The position numbers and the translations under genes were made by a program. The notes beneath the pieces were generated by a model. The model was given only the letters and a program-made list of their open reading frames with translations. It had not been told where the DNA came from and did no database searches. From positions 1 to 60,471 of IMG/VR virus record IMGVR_UViG_3300034062_003225: DNA of 60,471 bases; one strand, written 5' to 3'. Source of the DNA: a virus. Below are positions 10,956 to 19,824 of the stretch, piece after piece. Numbering within the stretch: the first letter of the stretch is position 1; the number at the start of each line of letters is the position of its first letter.

Positions 10956-12314
10956 TTATCCGACCTGCTTTCTCAGTGTTTCTTTACAACATTCGATAGT
11001 CATATTATATTGCACTTTTGTTATCGTGTGTCTTATATGTGTTATGAGTAAATTACCTTTATAATACTCATCAAATTTAGTTTCACCACCAGGTTCTGGA
11101 GAAGGTAGATCGAAATAAACAACATCTCCAGACTCTAGAGTACAATCTCCTGGTAGAGTTATTCTAATCTTAAATAAATCAAGTGAAGCCAATCTATGTG
11201 TTCTTATAGAAGATATTCTTTCAGTAAAGTTTGGATTTTCTAATGTTCCTGTTGAATTATAAATGATTAAAGAATCTTTATAATCTTTAGAATCAAATCT
11301 TTTTCTTTTAGAATCATATACTCCAGAATACATTTTATTTTCTTCTAGATGATTTAATGAATCGAATTTATCTTCATAATTGAATACAGTTTTCGTCCAT
11401 TTCTTATTAGTAATATCGTGTGTTAGAAGTGTATTATTAAACAACCCATTTGCATTATTTGTGATGGTATTAAATGAATTTACAACTTCATAATTGTATG
11501 CATTTGCATATTCGAAATTAGATCCTAGATTCTGATCTATATTTCCTGGTCGAAAATATATAATTTTTCTTGGGGCATATGTTAGCATATCATCTAATGA
11601 AAGAAACCAATATTTGCTGCTCGTTTGATCTGTGAATCTACTTAAAGTATAATTTTTTCTATCGGAAGATGTTTGTCCATCATTGTATAACGTCTGGAAG
11701 AAAAAGAAAGTTGGTTTGCCGTATGTTTCTGAAACTGCTCTCGAAGCCAACCAATTAATAGTCTTTAATGGAGTCCAATTAGGAATAATAACATTCGAAA
11801 TACCAACTGTTTTTTCAATCTCATACGTTGTTTCTGTGTTAAAATCTAAGAATATTTTTTCGAGAATATTTGAGATAGTATTATTAGTAAACGATTTAGA
11901 TATTCGAATATTTCTATCAAGAACAAATTCTTCTGATGTAAAGTGTATTTCGTATGATTGTGCACGCTCATTAATCATGGTTCTATTTTTAATATCAATT
12001 ATTCTGCCAACAAACGTGAAGGATTTGGATCTCTTCTCACCAGAATCTTTATTCTTACTGATTGGTTTCTGAGAAGTATGCTCACCAACAGAAACTTGTA
12101 TTACGATTATCTCATTTCCCATAATAGGAAGCGAGTTAGAACCAGATATTAAATTCAAAGCATCATCAACAGAAACCCATCCTGTTAGTGTTGGTGAATA
12201 TATAGATTCAAATATATTGATTTCAGTGAAAATTGCGCTGATGTCAATCGTTCCTGTTTCCGAAATCAATGTTAATGATTTTATGTCAAAATTACCTGCT
12301 TGTATCTTTGCCAT
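10956..12314 (-). CDS. baseplate hub protein, gp27-like
   Basis: 452 residues. The N-terminal beta domain (AGNFDIKSLTLISETGTIDI, then FESIYSPTLTGWVSVDDA) matches the gp27/gpD-like hub family that forms the trimeric ring above the spike. A SAxx-type loop and the late segment LPGDCTLESGDVVYFDLP are typical of hub domains. It lies directly upstream of gp5 in the same operon, the usual partner. T4 gp27 is 391 residues. The family assignment is by motif and context only. Confidence 0.78.
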   Translation of the reverse strand: MAKIQAGNFDIKSLTLISETGTIDISAIFTEINIFESIYSPTLTGWVSVDDALNLISGSNSLPIMGNEIIVIQVSVGEHTSQKPISKNKDSGEKRSKSFTFVGRIIDIKNRTMINERAQSYEIHFTSEEFVLDRNIRISKSFTNNTISNILEKIFLDFNTETTYEIEKTVGISNVIIPNWTPLKTINWLASRAVSETYGKPTFFFFQTLYNDGQTSSDRKNYTLSRFTDQTSSKYWFLSLDDMLTYAPRKIIYFRPGNIDQNLGSNFEYANAYNYEVVNSFNTITNNANGLFNNTLLTHDITNKKWTKTVFNYEDKFDSLNHLEENKMYSGVYDSKRKRFDSKDYKDSLIIYNSTGTLENPNFTERISSIRTHRLASLDLFKIRITLPGDCTLESGDVVYFDLPSPEPGGETKFDEYYKGNLLITHIRHTITKVQYNMTIECCKETLRKQVG

Positions 12315-12315
12315 T

Positions 12316-12924
12316 TTATTGTGTTAGTGATCTAAATGTGTCTTCAAAAGTTTGAATGTAAGATGAATTGCAAACTAAGATATTTCTTTTTGCTTCATTG
12401 GTTTCAAATTCTATATCATAATTACTCTTAGGGTATTTCATAGTTCGACCATTTTCAGTTAATGGTCTTGAAGTTTGAGAATCTATATCAGTATATAGAT
12501 AATTCACAAGAGGAACTTCAATGAAATATTCTGCATCTTCTAGAGGATCATCGGAATATCTATCATAAGCTTCTCTTATAAAATATTTGTGAGTAGTTTG
12601 TGCTGCTGAAATTGTTCCATATTCATCTACAATATATTGTTCAAATTCACCATAAGAAAGTGGAAAATCATAAAATCTATCTAATCTATTATTGATAATC
12701 ATAATAGTCCAATAGTAATTTGGATTACCATATAATGAGTTGGAAATTGTTTCGATATTTTCGCCATCTTTTATAACATACTTGTAGTAGATGGATTTAT
12801 CGTCAATGAGCGATTCTCTTCTAACAATTCTTACAGTGATATTTTTAAGAAGAAGATCGATGTTACCTGATGTGTCTAAGAAGTTTGGATATAGAACGTA
12901 TGGAAATGGTGAGAAATATGACAT
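12316..12924 (-). CDS. 53: baseplate wedge protein gp53-like
   Basis: 202 residues. The N-terminal part (SYFSPFPYVLYPN) and the LysM-like segment YVIKDGENIETISNSLYG followed by NPNYYWTIMIINNRLD are diagnostic of T4 gp53, which bridges wedges and helps close the baseplate. T4 gp53 is 196 residues. It overlaps neither neighbour and is spaced by one or two bases in the baseplate operon. Confidence 0.92.
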   Translation of the reverse strand: MSYFSPFPYVLYPNFLDTSGNIDLLLKNITVRIVRRESLIDDKSIYYKYVIKDGENIETISNSLYGNPNYYWTIMIINNRLDRFYDFPLSYGEFEQYIVDEYGTISAAQTTHKYFIREAYDRYSDDPLEDAEYFIEVPLVNYLYTDIDSQTSRPLTENGRTMKYPKSNYDIEFETNEAKRNILVCNSSYIQTFEDTFRSLTQ

Positions 12925-12926
12925 AT

Positions 12927-13787
12927 TTAATATTCTTCGTTCTGTTGTTCAAAATCGTCTTGTGTTAAAATTTCTGTTTCTTGAAAATCCATAACAAGTT
13001 CAATTTCTACTGGTGCTCCATCAGAATCTTTGAAAGTTACAAAATTTTTACCACCACCATAAGAAACTTGTAAATTTTTAAGAATACATTTCTTAGTTCT
13101 GAACAAATATGTGTTATTCTTACCAGAATTAAAAAATAATAATTCAAACTCTGATGGATATTTAAATAAAAAACTTCCTAATGTTAATTCTGGATGCATT
13201 GATGCTTTCAATGTTTTAATTATGTTCTTTATTGCTTCAGAATCAGATTTTTTCTTTGCTATCAAATTGTATGTGATTTTAAAATCTCTAAACTTAACAC
13301 CATTCAATAGTAATTCTTGGTGTGGATTTATAGCTAAACCTGTTATGGCCGAAGACGCTTGACCTATTTCTTTAGTCGGAATACTTTTAAAAAACTTATC
13401 TAAACCTGATGCAATTACTGCTTTTGTTGAGTTCTTCCCTAAAACTTTGGATAAAGTATCAGCTACTGCACCAACACTTTTACCAATTAATGATGAACCC
13501 AAACCAGTTAGAGAAACGTCTTCATATGAGACCGAATAATTTGTTGCAATTGACAGCGGTGTTGGTAAAAAAATTGTTGTTTTAACTGAACTTGTTTGCG
13601 ATTTACTTCTTATATTAGATGCTTCTGGCTGGCCTAAGAAAATATTATTCATTGGTAATCCATCAGCATTATACACACCAACTTGAGAAAAATCGATATT
13701 AGAAGCAGTTGTTTCATATATTTTTATGCACAATTGATTTGTACCAAATCTCTCTTGCATATTTGTAGGATAAGTAATTTTTTCCAT
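12927..13787 (-). CDS. baseplate tail-tube cap or initiator protein, gp48/gp54-like
   Basis: 286 residues. It begins with a YPTNMQERFG segment, has a membrane-like Gly/Ser/Ala-rich middle (residues 90-150), then a tube-fold C-terminal half with NPHQELLLNGVKFRDFKIT and a long FEFELLFF-like strand (YPSEFELLFFNSG). This layout matches T4 gp48/gp54, paralogues of the tail tube that connect hub to tube. T4 gp54 (320 residues) and gp48 (364) are slightly longer. I cannot tell which of the two it represents. Confidence 0.8.
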   Translation of the reverse strand: MEKITYPTNMQERFGTNQLCIKIYETTASNIDFSQVGVYNADGLPMNNIFLGQPEASNIRSKSQTSSVKTTIFLPTPLSIATNYSVSYEDVSLTGLGSSLIGKSVGAVADTLSKVLGKNSTKAVIASGLDKFFKSIPTKEIGQASSAITGLAINPHQELLLNGVKFRDFKITYNLIAKKKSDSEAIKNIIKTLKASMHPELTLGSFLFKYPSEFELLFFNSGKNNTYLFRTKKCILKNLQVSYGGGKNFVTFKDSDGAPVEIELVMDFQETEILTQDDFEQQNEEY

Positions 13788-13791
13788 ACTC

Positions 13792-13799
13792 TTATTTAT
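13792..13799 (-). promoter_or_regulatory. late-type -10 box (AATAAATA) 5 bases before 13787
   Basis: The minus strand reads AATAAATA (positions 13799 to 13792), then AGAGT, then the ATG at 13787. The box overlaps the 3' end of the gp4 gene. The AGAG may also serve as a weak ribosome site, so leaderless initiation is less certain here than for gp25 and gp4. Confidence 0.42.
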
Positions 13800-14229
13800 T
13801 GAATAGTTCTTTCTCTGTTAATACAAGAAAATTCATATCATATTTCTTAGCAAAGTCTTTTGCAGCATTCCATTTTGCTTGATTTATTACATAAGTGTGT
13901 ACAGAAGATATATATGATTCTGTTATTCTCTTAGGTCTTTTTGGTTCAATAGTTTGATTATATGGTTTGACTTCAATCAAATATTTCTTCAATGATCCTT
14001 CTTTTGTTCTCGCTTTAAAATAGAAATCAACAAAATATCTATGCATCCTATTATCTATTGGAGATAGATAAGGCACAATAACCTCTTCCGATCCGTATTC
14101 TAAAATAGATTGATTGTGGTCTAGATACTTCAAAAATCTCAATTCCCAGGTAGATCTCCAGATAATATTGGATGAATCTCCTTTATATTTTTGTGGGTAT
14201 TTTGGAGTGTATTTTCCCGAATATGCCAT
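13792..14229 (-). CDS. 4: head completion protein gp4-like
   Basis: 145 residues. MAYSGKYTPKYPQKYKGD and the following WRSTWELRFLKYLDHN are nearly the T4 gp4 pattern, continuing into SEEVIVPYLSPID and RYFVDFYFKA and ending with KYLIEVKPYNQ, a nuclease-fold (TnsA-like) core. In T4, gp4 (gp50/65) completes the filled head before tail joining. T4 gp4 is about 150 residues. The gene is divergent from the plus-strand tube gene at 14257. Confidence 0.92.
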   Translation of the reverse strand: MAYSGKYTPKYPQKYKGDSSNIIWRSTWELRFLKYLDHNQSILEYGSEEVIVPYLSPIDNRMHRYFVDFYFKARTKEGSLKKYLIEVKPYNQTIEPKRPKRITESYISSVHTYVINQAKWNAAKDFAKKYDMNFLVLTEKELFNK

Positions 14230-14234
14230 ATTTG

Positions 14235-14242
14235 TATTTATT
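14235..14242 (-). promoter_or_regulatory. late-type -10 box (AATAAATA) 5 bases before gp4
   Basis: The minus strand reads AATAAATA, then CAAAT, then the gp4 ATG. The layout is the same as at gp25 (8673-8680), with only two of the five spacer bases unchanged in order, so the spacing rather than the spacer is what is shared. Confidence 0.5.
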
Positions 14243-14249
14243 ATAAATA
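14242..14249 (+). promoter_or_regulatory. T4-type late promoter box TATAAATA
   Basis: TATAAATA stands 7 bases before the ATG at 14257. With the minus-strand box ending at 14242 it makes a back-to-back late promoter pair in the 27-base gap between gp4 and the tube gene. Confidence 0.55.
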
Positions 14250-14256
14250 ATAAGAT

Positions 14257-14892
14257 ATGAAATCATTAAACGACTTCAAAGCGGATTTAGAAAAATTTGG
14301 AACAGTCAGACAATCTAGATTCGACATATTACTACCTAACGAAACTGTTAATCTATCATTTCGCTGCGAATCTTTAAATATTCCTGGAATACAAATTCTA
14401 ACAACAGATTTTCATCTATATGGCGGCGAACCAATAGTTAAGATTCCAAATGGAAGAGCAAATGATGAAGTTCAAATGACTTTTTTGGTAATGTCCGATT
14501 TAAGAGATAAGTATTGGTTTGAAGAATGGTTACACAAAATCTCTAATTTTGAGAATAATAATGTAGAATATTATGATGATGTTGCTAAAGATATTTGGAT
14601 TAATGTATATAATGAAACACCAAATCCTAAACCTACAGATGCATTGGTTACGCCATTAGGTGGATCTGCGCAAAGAGTGACATTCGAAGGACCAGACACA
14701 CTAAAACAAGTGTATGTAGTAAAATTAACTAACGCAATTCCAACTAGAGTCGAAATGATTCAAGTATCTTGGGCGGATACTGATCAATTAATGAAATATA
14801 CAGTTAATTTTTCATACGAATCATTAAAAATAGAATCTTATGCAAATAGAACAGGAAAAACTTTTCAACATTTAGATAAAGTACAAAAATAA
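14257..14892 (+). CDS. tail-tube-fold protein (gp19/gp54 family)
   Basis: 211 residues. The N-terminus (LEKFGTVRQSRFDILLP, then FRCESLNIPG) and the DFHLYGGEPIVKIPNG loop followed by VQMTFLVMSDLRDKYWFEEW match the T4-like tail tube fold, as does the closing MKYTVNFSYESLKIESY strand. It could be a baseplate-proximal tube subunit rather than the main gp19, because a sheath gene is not next to it. It is the first gene of a plus-strand unit with gp26-like and tape measure genes. Confidence 0.78.
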   Translation: MKSLNDFKADLEKFGTVRQSRFDILLPNETVNLSFRCESLNIPGIQILTTDFHLYGGEPIVKIPNGRANDEVQMTFLVMSDLRDKYWFEEWLHKISNFENNNVEYYDDVAKDIWINVYNETPNPKPTDALVTPLGGSAQRVTFEGPDTLKQVYVVKLTNAIPTRVEMIQVSWADTDQLMKYTVNFSYESLKIESYANRTGKTFQHLDKVQK

Positions 14893-14901
14893 GGATAAAT
14901 T

Positions 14902-15621
14902 ATGTTACCTAAATTATCGCATCCAAGTTATGAAGTGAAGATACCTTCTAACAAAAAGATTTATAAATTCAGACCATATACAGTTAAAGAACAAAAGTTT
15001 TTGCTTATGATGCAAGATTCCGATTCAATCGACGATTTAACTAGATGCATTACGGATCTCATAGAATCTTGTTCATTGACACCAATTTCTACTGATAAGT
15101 TGACTTATTTTGATATAGAATATTTGTTCTTGAAGATTCGTTCAAAATCAGTTGGTGAATCATCAACAGTCTCTTATAAATGCAATAATCAAATTGATGG
15201 CGAACTTTGTGATACTGTAAATGAATTGGAAATTTCATTGGATGACGTTGAAGTATCTTTCGAGAATTCTATTCCTGGAGAAATCAAATTAACTGAAGAT
15301 ATCTTTATTAAATTAAAATATCCAAACGCAAAATCTGCAAAAGCATTAGAACTATATAACGTAACAAAAGATATAGATTATCTAACAGAAGCCATCAATG
15401 AAGATTTGGAATCTATAATGGATTCCGAAAAAATTTATGACGATTTCACACAAGAAGAATTAAAAGAATTTCTAAATTCTTTAGATTTAACTGTATTCAA
15501 AAATATTCTTCAATATTATATCAATACACCAAAATTAACAAAAAATGTGCAATTTAAGTGTAGAAAATGTGATTACTCTGAAACAATTATTCTATCTGGT
15601 TTATCGGATTTTTTCGTATAG
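14902..15621 (+). CDS. 26: gp26-like baseplate hub assembly / tail chaperone protein
   Basis: 239 residues. YEVKIPSNKKIYKFRPYTVK and EEKFLLM-like KEQKFLLMMQ, then LTYFDIEYLFLKIRSKSVGE and two cysteine pairs (C-x5-C near residue 94 and CRKCDYSE near residue 225), are typical of the T4 gp26 family. The position before a small frame and the tape measure gene mirrors the chaperone-tape measure order of other tailed phages. Its last codons contain the slippery heptamer described at 15609. An RBS AAGGAT precedes the ATG by 6 bases. Confidence 0.85.
   Translation: MLPKLSHPSYEVKIPSNKKIYKFRPYTVKEQKFLLMMQDSDSIDDLTRCITDLIESCSLTPISTDKLTYFDIEYLFLKIRSKSVGESSTVSYKCNNQIDGELCDTVNELEISLDDVEVSFENSIPGEIKLTEDIFIKLKYPNAKSAKALELYNVTKDIDYLTEAINEDLESIMDSEKIYDDFTQEELKEFLNSLDLTVFKNILQYYINTPKLTKNVQFKCRKCDYSETIILSGLSDFFV
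15609..15615 (+). promoter_or_regulatory. probable -1 ribosomal frameshift site (T TTT TTC)
   Basis: In the gp26 frame the last codons read GAT TTT TTC GTA TAG. The bases T TTT TTC fit the X XXY YYZ slippery rule. A -1 slip bypasses the TAG at 15619 and joins without any stop the reading frame of the 52-residue protein that ends at 15800. This copies the arrangement of tail assembly chaperone pairs such as lambda G and G-T. Confidence 0.65.
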
Positions 15622-15641
15622 CAATTAATAATGATAATTTG

Positions 15642-15800
15642 ATGAATTACTATATCAGTAATTTTACTATGGCACAATTCTATCACTATTCTCTTTCTGA
15701 ACTTGACGATATGTATCCTTGGGAAAGAGAAGTATATTTGTCATTACTAAACAAACATATACAAGAAGAAAACGAGAGAAGAAAGAATGCCAAAAATTAG
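15642..15800 (+). CDS. small tail-chaperone extension (frame -1 to gp26), possibly gp51-like
   Basis: 52 residues from the ATG at 15642; the frame is open upstream into gp26. The core YSLSELDDMYPWEREVYLSL followed by LNKHIQEENERRK looks like the second reading frame of phage tail assembly chaperones, which recruit the tape measure. It has no clear ribosome site of its own, favouring production as a gp26 fusion (about 288 residues) by frameshifting at 15609. Its end overlaps the tape measure start by 14 bases. Confidence 0.7.
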   Translation: MNYYISNFTMAQFYHYSLSELDDMYPWEREVYLSLLNKHIQEENERRKNAKN

Positions 15801-18267
15801 AAATACAAAAGATAAATTGAATAACTTGATGGATGTATTGGTCGCAAATTCAGAGCGCACCAATAAATCAATCGAATCAATATCAGAACAGATTTCTTCT
15901 CTCTCAGATCTTCTAGTTGCTGAAAGAACTCTTTCAACAAAACAATATCGTAAAGAATCTATATTAAAACAACGTTCCCTAAAATTAGAAACAGCAAATA
16001 AAGCATTTCAAGATGAGTTAGATGAAATAAAATCTAAAAGAAGACAAATACAATCTGAAATTAATTCTATTCTTGAAGAAGAAAGAAGAATACAAAAACA
16101 AGAAAGAAAAGCTGAACAAGAAAAATCGACTTATTATAGTAGAACAGCAAAAAGTGAATTTGAATCTGGCAATCTGATAAGTGGGTTGTTCTTATCATTT
16201 CTAGGAAGAAACGAAAAGACTGCAGAAGGAATTCAAGAAGAAAATAAACAAGCTGATAAAGAAGAAAGAGATCTAAGAAAGAAAAACCTAATCGATGAAT
16301 TGACTGCTCTTAAAGAAGAAAGAAAACAGTTAAGAAATGATATTAAACGAGCATTCTCAGATGGTTTTGAACCACTAGTTAATTTAACTACATCAAAATC
16401 AGTTATTCAAGAAAATACTCAAACTCAAGATATGATCTATGAGATGAGAGATAAAACAAAAGAAGATAATTATAATAAACAAATTTTAGATAAAATTACA
16501 ACTATAGATGATGATGTCACTAAGATTGAAAAATCGTTATTGGATCTCAATAAGAATATAAATACAACCACATCTAATTCTGGTATAGTAGATCTATTAT
16601 CTTCTGCAAATCAACTCAAAAATTTACCAAGATTATTGAGACCATTAACACAAATATTAAGACCGCTTATGAATGTACTATCTCTTCCAGTTTTGGGTGG
16701 GATTGCTGGAGCAGTAGCATCATTCAGCGGTTTCTTTTCTTTATTAAATAAAGATCAAGATCTATACAATAAAAGAAAAGAAGAAGAACAGAAGTCAAAA
16801 GTAGAATCTGCAAAACAACAAACTGCAAGAGAAGATGCAATAATAAGAAGAGATGTAGATATAGAAATACAAGGAATAGAAGCTCGTGGAGCTACTATAA
16901 CTCCAGATATTTTAGAATCTTATGCTAAGACATACGAACAGAAAGGAGAAAAAAAGAAAGCATTAGCATATAGAGAAAAAATCAAAGAATTAAAACCTAA
17001 AGAACAACAAATACTACCACCAACAGCTGAAGAAGCAACATATGACGCTGCTGATTATGATATGAAATTAGAGAAAGAATCAGAAGCAGTTATGGTTCAA
17101 TCTCTTACTCCATCAACAGCAACTGTTGCAGAAAAAATATCCGAAGAATTACCGCTGTATAAGGCACCAGTACCAACTAAATTAGAACAACCAACAGTTC
17201 AACCCACAAAAACATTTGTAGCAAAAAAACAAAATGTTCCTACTAAATCTAGTATTTCAGCTCCAAAAGTTGGTGTAATTAAACCAAATATGGAAATTGG
17301 TATTATAGACAGAGCATTGGGTGCGATTGGATCTATTATTCCCACAAGCTTCGGAAGTTTAGGAACTCCTGCTATGGCAGCAACTACCATTCCACCAAAA
17401 TATAAACCACAACCCATTATTCCTGTCAATAAAGAAGATAAGTTCGACTCATTAGTTAGAAAGTTTTCTATATCAGAATCACAAGGTAATACTGGAATAA
17501 TAAATTCAATTGGAGCTGCAGGTAAATATCAATTCTTAGAATCTACTGCAATGGAACAAGTCAAAAAAATTGCTAAAGAAAGACCTGACATTGCTAAAAA
17601 ATTCGAAGGAAAGACTTTTGCAAATTTACAGAATAATGAAGAATTTCAATCTCGTATTAAAAGAGGAGAAATCAAGAATGTATCTGAATTTATAAAAACA
17701 AATTATCCGGATAGTATATCCGCAACAGTTGCTTCATTATCGAATGAAGAGCAAGAAGCATTATATAAAAAATTCATACAACCTTTAATTGAAATAAAAG
17801 GAAAAGAAAATATAACATTCGGCGATATAAAGTCATATGGGTTTGCTTCTGGTAAATATCCAGAAGCATTAAAAAAAGGAAATATGAATCTACCAATGTA
17901 TGATGTTAAGAAAAATGCGGAAACTTTTAAACAAAATAAAGAGTTCTTTAACTGGGATACAAATAAAGATGGAGTGTTAACTGCACAAGAATTGTATGAT
18001 GCTACATCTAAGATGGAACCAAAAGTAAAACAGGTGGAAACTCAAACACCAAATATTGGTTCCAAAATATATTCTGCATCAGTTATGAATAAAGAATTGA
18101 ATTCATCAATGAATAATGGGGCGACTATTATCGCCCCACAAACTAATATCGTAACAAACAATACTCAAACTGCTAATAAAAATGTAAGAGAAAAACCACA
18201 AGAACCTAATAACACTGCATTCTCATATATAGTCAATGCATTGACTTATTATGGTTTTAGATCTTAG
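15787..18267 (+). CDS. tape measure-like tail protein with C-terminal lytic domain and EF-hand loop
   Basis: 826 residues. Residues 1-210 are charged coiled coil, and about 275-320 is hydrophobic (LPRLLRPLTQILRPLMNVL then a Gly/Ala/Val run), as in tape measures. After a low-complexity Lys/Glu/Pro linker, residues about 555-700 carry SISESQGN and GAAGKYQF, a lysozyme or transglycosylase-like pattern with Glu as the candidate catalyst. Near residue 722 DTNKDGVLTAQE is a full calcium-binding EF-hand loop. The place after the chaperone pair supports the tape measure call (T4 gp29 analogue). The enzyme domain may replace the lysozyme missing from gp5. Confidence 0.75.
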   Translation: MPKIRNTKDKLNNLMDVLVANSERTNKSIESISEQISSLSDLLVAERTLSTKQYRKESILKQRSLKLETANKAFQDELDEIKSKRRQIQSEINSILEEERRIQKQERKAEQEKSTYYSRTAKSEFESGNLISGLFLSFLGRNEKTAEGIQEENKQADKEERDLRKKNLIDELTALKEERKQLRNDIKRAFSDGFEPLVNLTTSKSVIQENTQTQDMIYEMRDKTKEDNYNKQILDKITTIDDDVTKIEKSLLDLNKNINTTTSNSGIVDLLSSANQLKNLPRLLRPLTQILRPLMNVLSLPVLGGIAGAVASFSGFFSLLNKDQDLYNKRKEEEQKSKVESAKQQTAREDAIIRRDVDIEIQGIEARGATITPDILESYAKTYEQKGEKKKALAYREKIKELKPKEQQILPPTAEEATYDAADYDMKLEKESEAVMVQSLTPSTATVAEKISEELPLYKAPVPTKLEQPTVQPTKTFVAKKQNVPTKSSISAPKVGVIKPNMEIGIIDRALGAIGSIIPTSFGSLGTPAMAATTIPPKYKPQPIIPVNKEDKFDSLVRKFSISESQGNTGIINSIGAAGKYQFLESTAMEQVKKIAKERPDIAKKFEGKTFANLQNNEEFQSRIKRGEIKNVSEFIKTNYPDSISATVASLSNEEQEALYKKFIQPLIEIKGKENITFGDIKSYGFASGKYPEALKKGNMNLPMYDVKKNAETFKQNKEFFNWDTNKDGVLTAQELYDATSKMEPKVKQVETQTPNIGSKIYSASVMNKELNSSMNNGATIIAPQTNIVTNNTQTANKNVREKPQEPNNTAFSYIVNALTYYGFRS

Positions 18268-19067
18268 AAGAAAGACTCTAAAGTAGAACCAACAGTTTGT
18301 ACCTTTGGAGTCTTATCTCTTAGTCTTAATTCAGCATGACCAGTAGTCTTTCGTACATAATAAGTACAATAATTTGGATACTTCGCTGCTAAGAACTTAG
18401 CAGAGGTATCGATTCTTTCTGCTGTTCTTGTTTCCTGCATACCACCAGGTTCCTTGTAATAAGCAGATTCAACAGTGAGATAATTCACTCTAAGAACAAT
18501 CCCATCATTGTCATAATACTTTAGAGTGCGTTCGAAGTCTTCCTTATCTTCAAGTTCTACCATAGCAACGTCAGAATGACGATTAATAGTTCCATAACAA
18601 GAACCAATGATATAATATAGACCTTCACCAATATTATCTTTCATGAAGAATGGATTAGAAGCAGCATAGATCCCCCAAATCCAAGATCCTTTTTCTTCAC
18701 AAGTATTAAATGCCAGATCAATATACTTCAGAAAATCAGTAGTTTCTACTAAAGTCTTTTCGTCTTGTCTAAAATTAATAGCAACCAGATCGTCATCACA
18801 CCAAACAATCTTCTGAAGGTGATCAAAGTATTTCACAATGAAGTTACGATTACCTGCAAGTGTAGGAACAGAATCAACAAAATTTGGAAGATATTCAGGA
18901 TCAGACAAAACACAAGAAGCACTATATTCTTGTTTTTCTGATGGATCTGATAAGAAACAATAGATAGATGTAGGATCAACACCATTTCTCTTTAGAGTCT
19001 GAAGTGTTTTAGAAGCGAAAGCTTCAGCTCTTCTATATGATGGAACTGCGAAAACGATATTATTCAT
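18264..19067 (-). CDS. TET-associated-type DNA glycosyltransferase
   Basis: 267 residues. NNIVFAVPSYRRAEAF at the start and KIVWCDDDLVAINFR near residue 90 (DDD metal/nucleotide-sugar motif) fit a GT-A fold of the group found beside phage TET/JBP dioxygenases. Such enzymes add sugars to hydroxymethylated bases in phage DNA. It overlaps the next glycosyltransferase by 8 bases and lies in one operon with the dioxygenase at 19824. The sugar and target base cannot be read from sequence. Its 3' end overlaps the convergent tape measure gene by 4 bases. Confidence 0.75.
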   Translation of the reverse strand: MNNIVFAVPSYRRAEAFASKTLQTLKRNGVDPTSIYCFLSDPSEKQEYSASCVLSDPEYLPNFVDSVPTLAGNRNFIVKYFDHLQKIVWCDDDLVAINFRQDEKTLVETTDFLKYIDLAFNTCEEKGSWIWGIYAASNPFFMKDNIGEGLYYIIGSCYGTINRHSDVAMVELEDKEDFERTLKYYDNDGIVLRVNYLTVESAYYKEPGGMQETRTAERIDTSAKFLAAKYPNYCTYYVRKTTGHAELRLRDKTPKVQTVGSTLESFF

Positions 19068-19824
19068 TCAATTTACTCCATTTCACTTTTTTATGTAGCG
19101 ATTTACCAAATCCATTATATTGAATTATTAGATTAGGATTATTCCATTTTTCTTCTATATATTTAATATTATTCAATAAATTTTCTTCTTTCCTAATATT
19201 TAGATCATAACCACCAACTCCGTTATTTTTGTAATTGCCACGATTAATCATATGAAAGTTTACAAGAAATTTATTGAATTTCAATAGACCACCATATTTA
19301 ATATGGTGCGCCACAACATAATCGAAATCTTCTATACAAGAAACATCGTTATCGAATCTAACATTATCTTGTGATTTATGTAAAATAAACTGACCGCTGA
19401 TCATACCTTTCTTTGAAATAGAATCGTTGGCATAAAATGGATTTGTGTTAGAAGTTACTCCAGCGATATAATAAGGAGAAACAGATAATTGTGAATACAT
19501 TTCGTCGATAATTTGAGACAAATGCATATCTTTGGATTTCTTCTTACCATTCACAATATCTAACACCTTAGAAGATATCCAATCATCATCCATTGTAACA
19601 CAATATGTATTTCTATTAAAGGAGAAATCTAAAGCAGCATTCAACTGCTTCGATTTCATTGGAAGTGTTCCTTCAACAGGAATTACATTTTTTGCACCAG
19701 CTTCTTTATATGAATTTTCGCTTCCCTTTGGAACAAACCAAAAGTGTTCTACATCAGACAATACTTTTGACATTACAGGAACTGTAAAAGACCTATTTGC
19801 AGATTGAATCGTATATGTAATCAT
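19060..19824 (-). CDS. second TET-associated-type glycosyltransferase
   Basis: 254 residues. The start MITYTIQSANRSFTVPVM, the KSKQLNAALDF helix and YCVTMDDDWISSK (DDD motif near residue 78) resemble its neighbour at 18264 in layout but with low identity, so the two probably act on different acceptors or add successive sugars. A His-rich YVVAHHIKYGG segment follows. The start codon shares a base with the stop of the dioxygenase gene, indicating coupled translation. Confidence 0.68.
   Translation of the reverse strand: MITYTIQSANRSFTVPVMSKVLSDVEHFWFVPKGSENSYKEAGAKNVIPVEGTLPMKSKQLNAALDFSFNRNTYCVTMDDDWISSKVLDIVNGKKKSKDMHLSQIIDEMYSQLSVSPYYIAGVTSNTNPFYANDSISKKGMISGQFILHKSQDNVRFDNDVSCIEDFDYVVAHHIKYGGLLKFNKFLVNFHMINRGNYKNNGVGGYDLNIRKEENLLNNIKYIEEKWNNPNLIIQYNGFGKSLHKKVKWSKLNE

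Noticed and set aside
18264-19067. T4-type alpha- or beta-glucosyltransferase for this gene
   Set aside because: The PSYRRAE start and the DDD motif with a neighbouring TET enzyme fit the TET-associated group better than the GT-B T4 enzymes.
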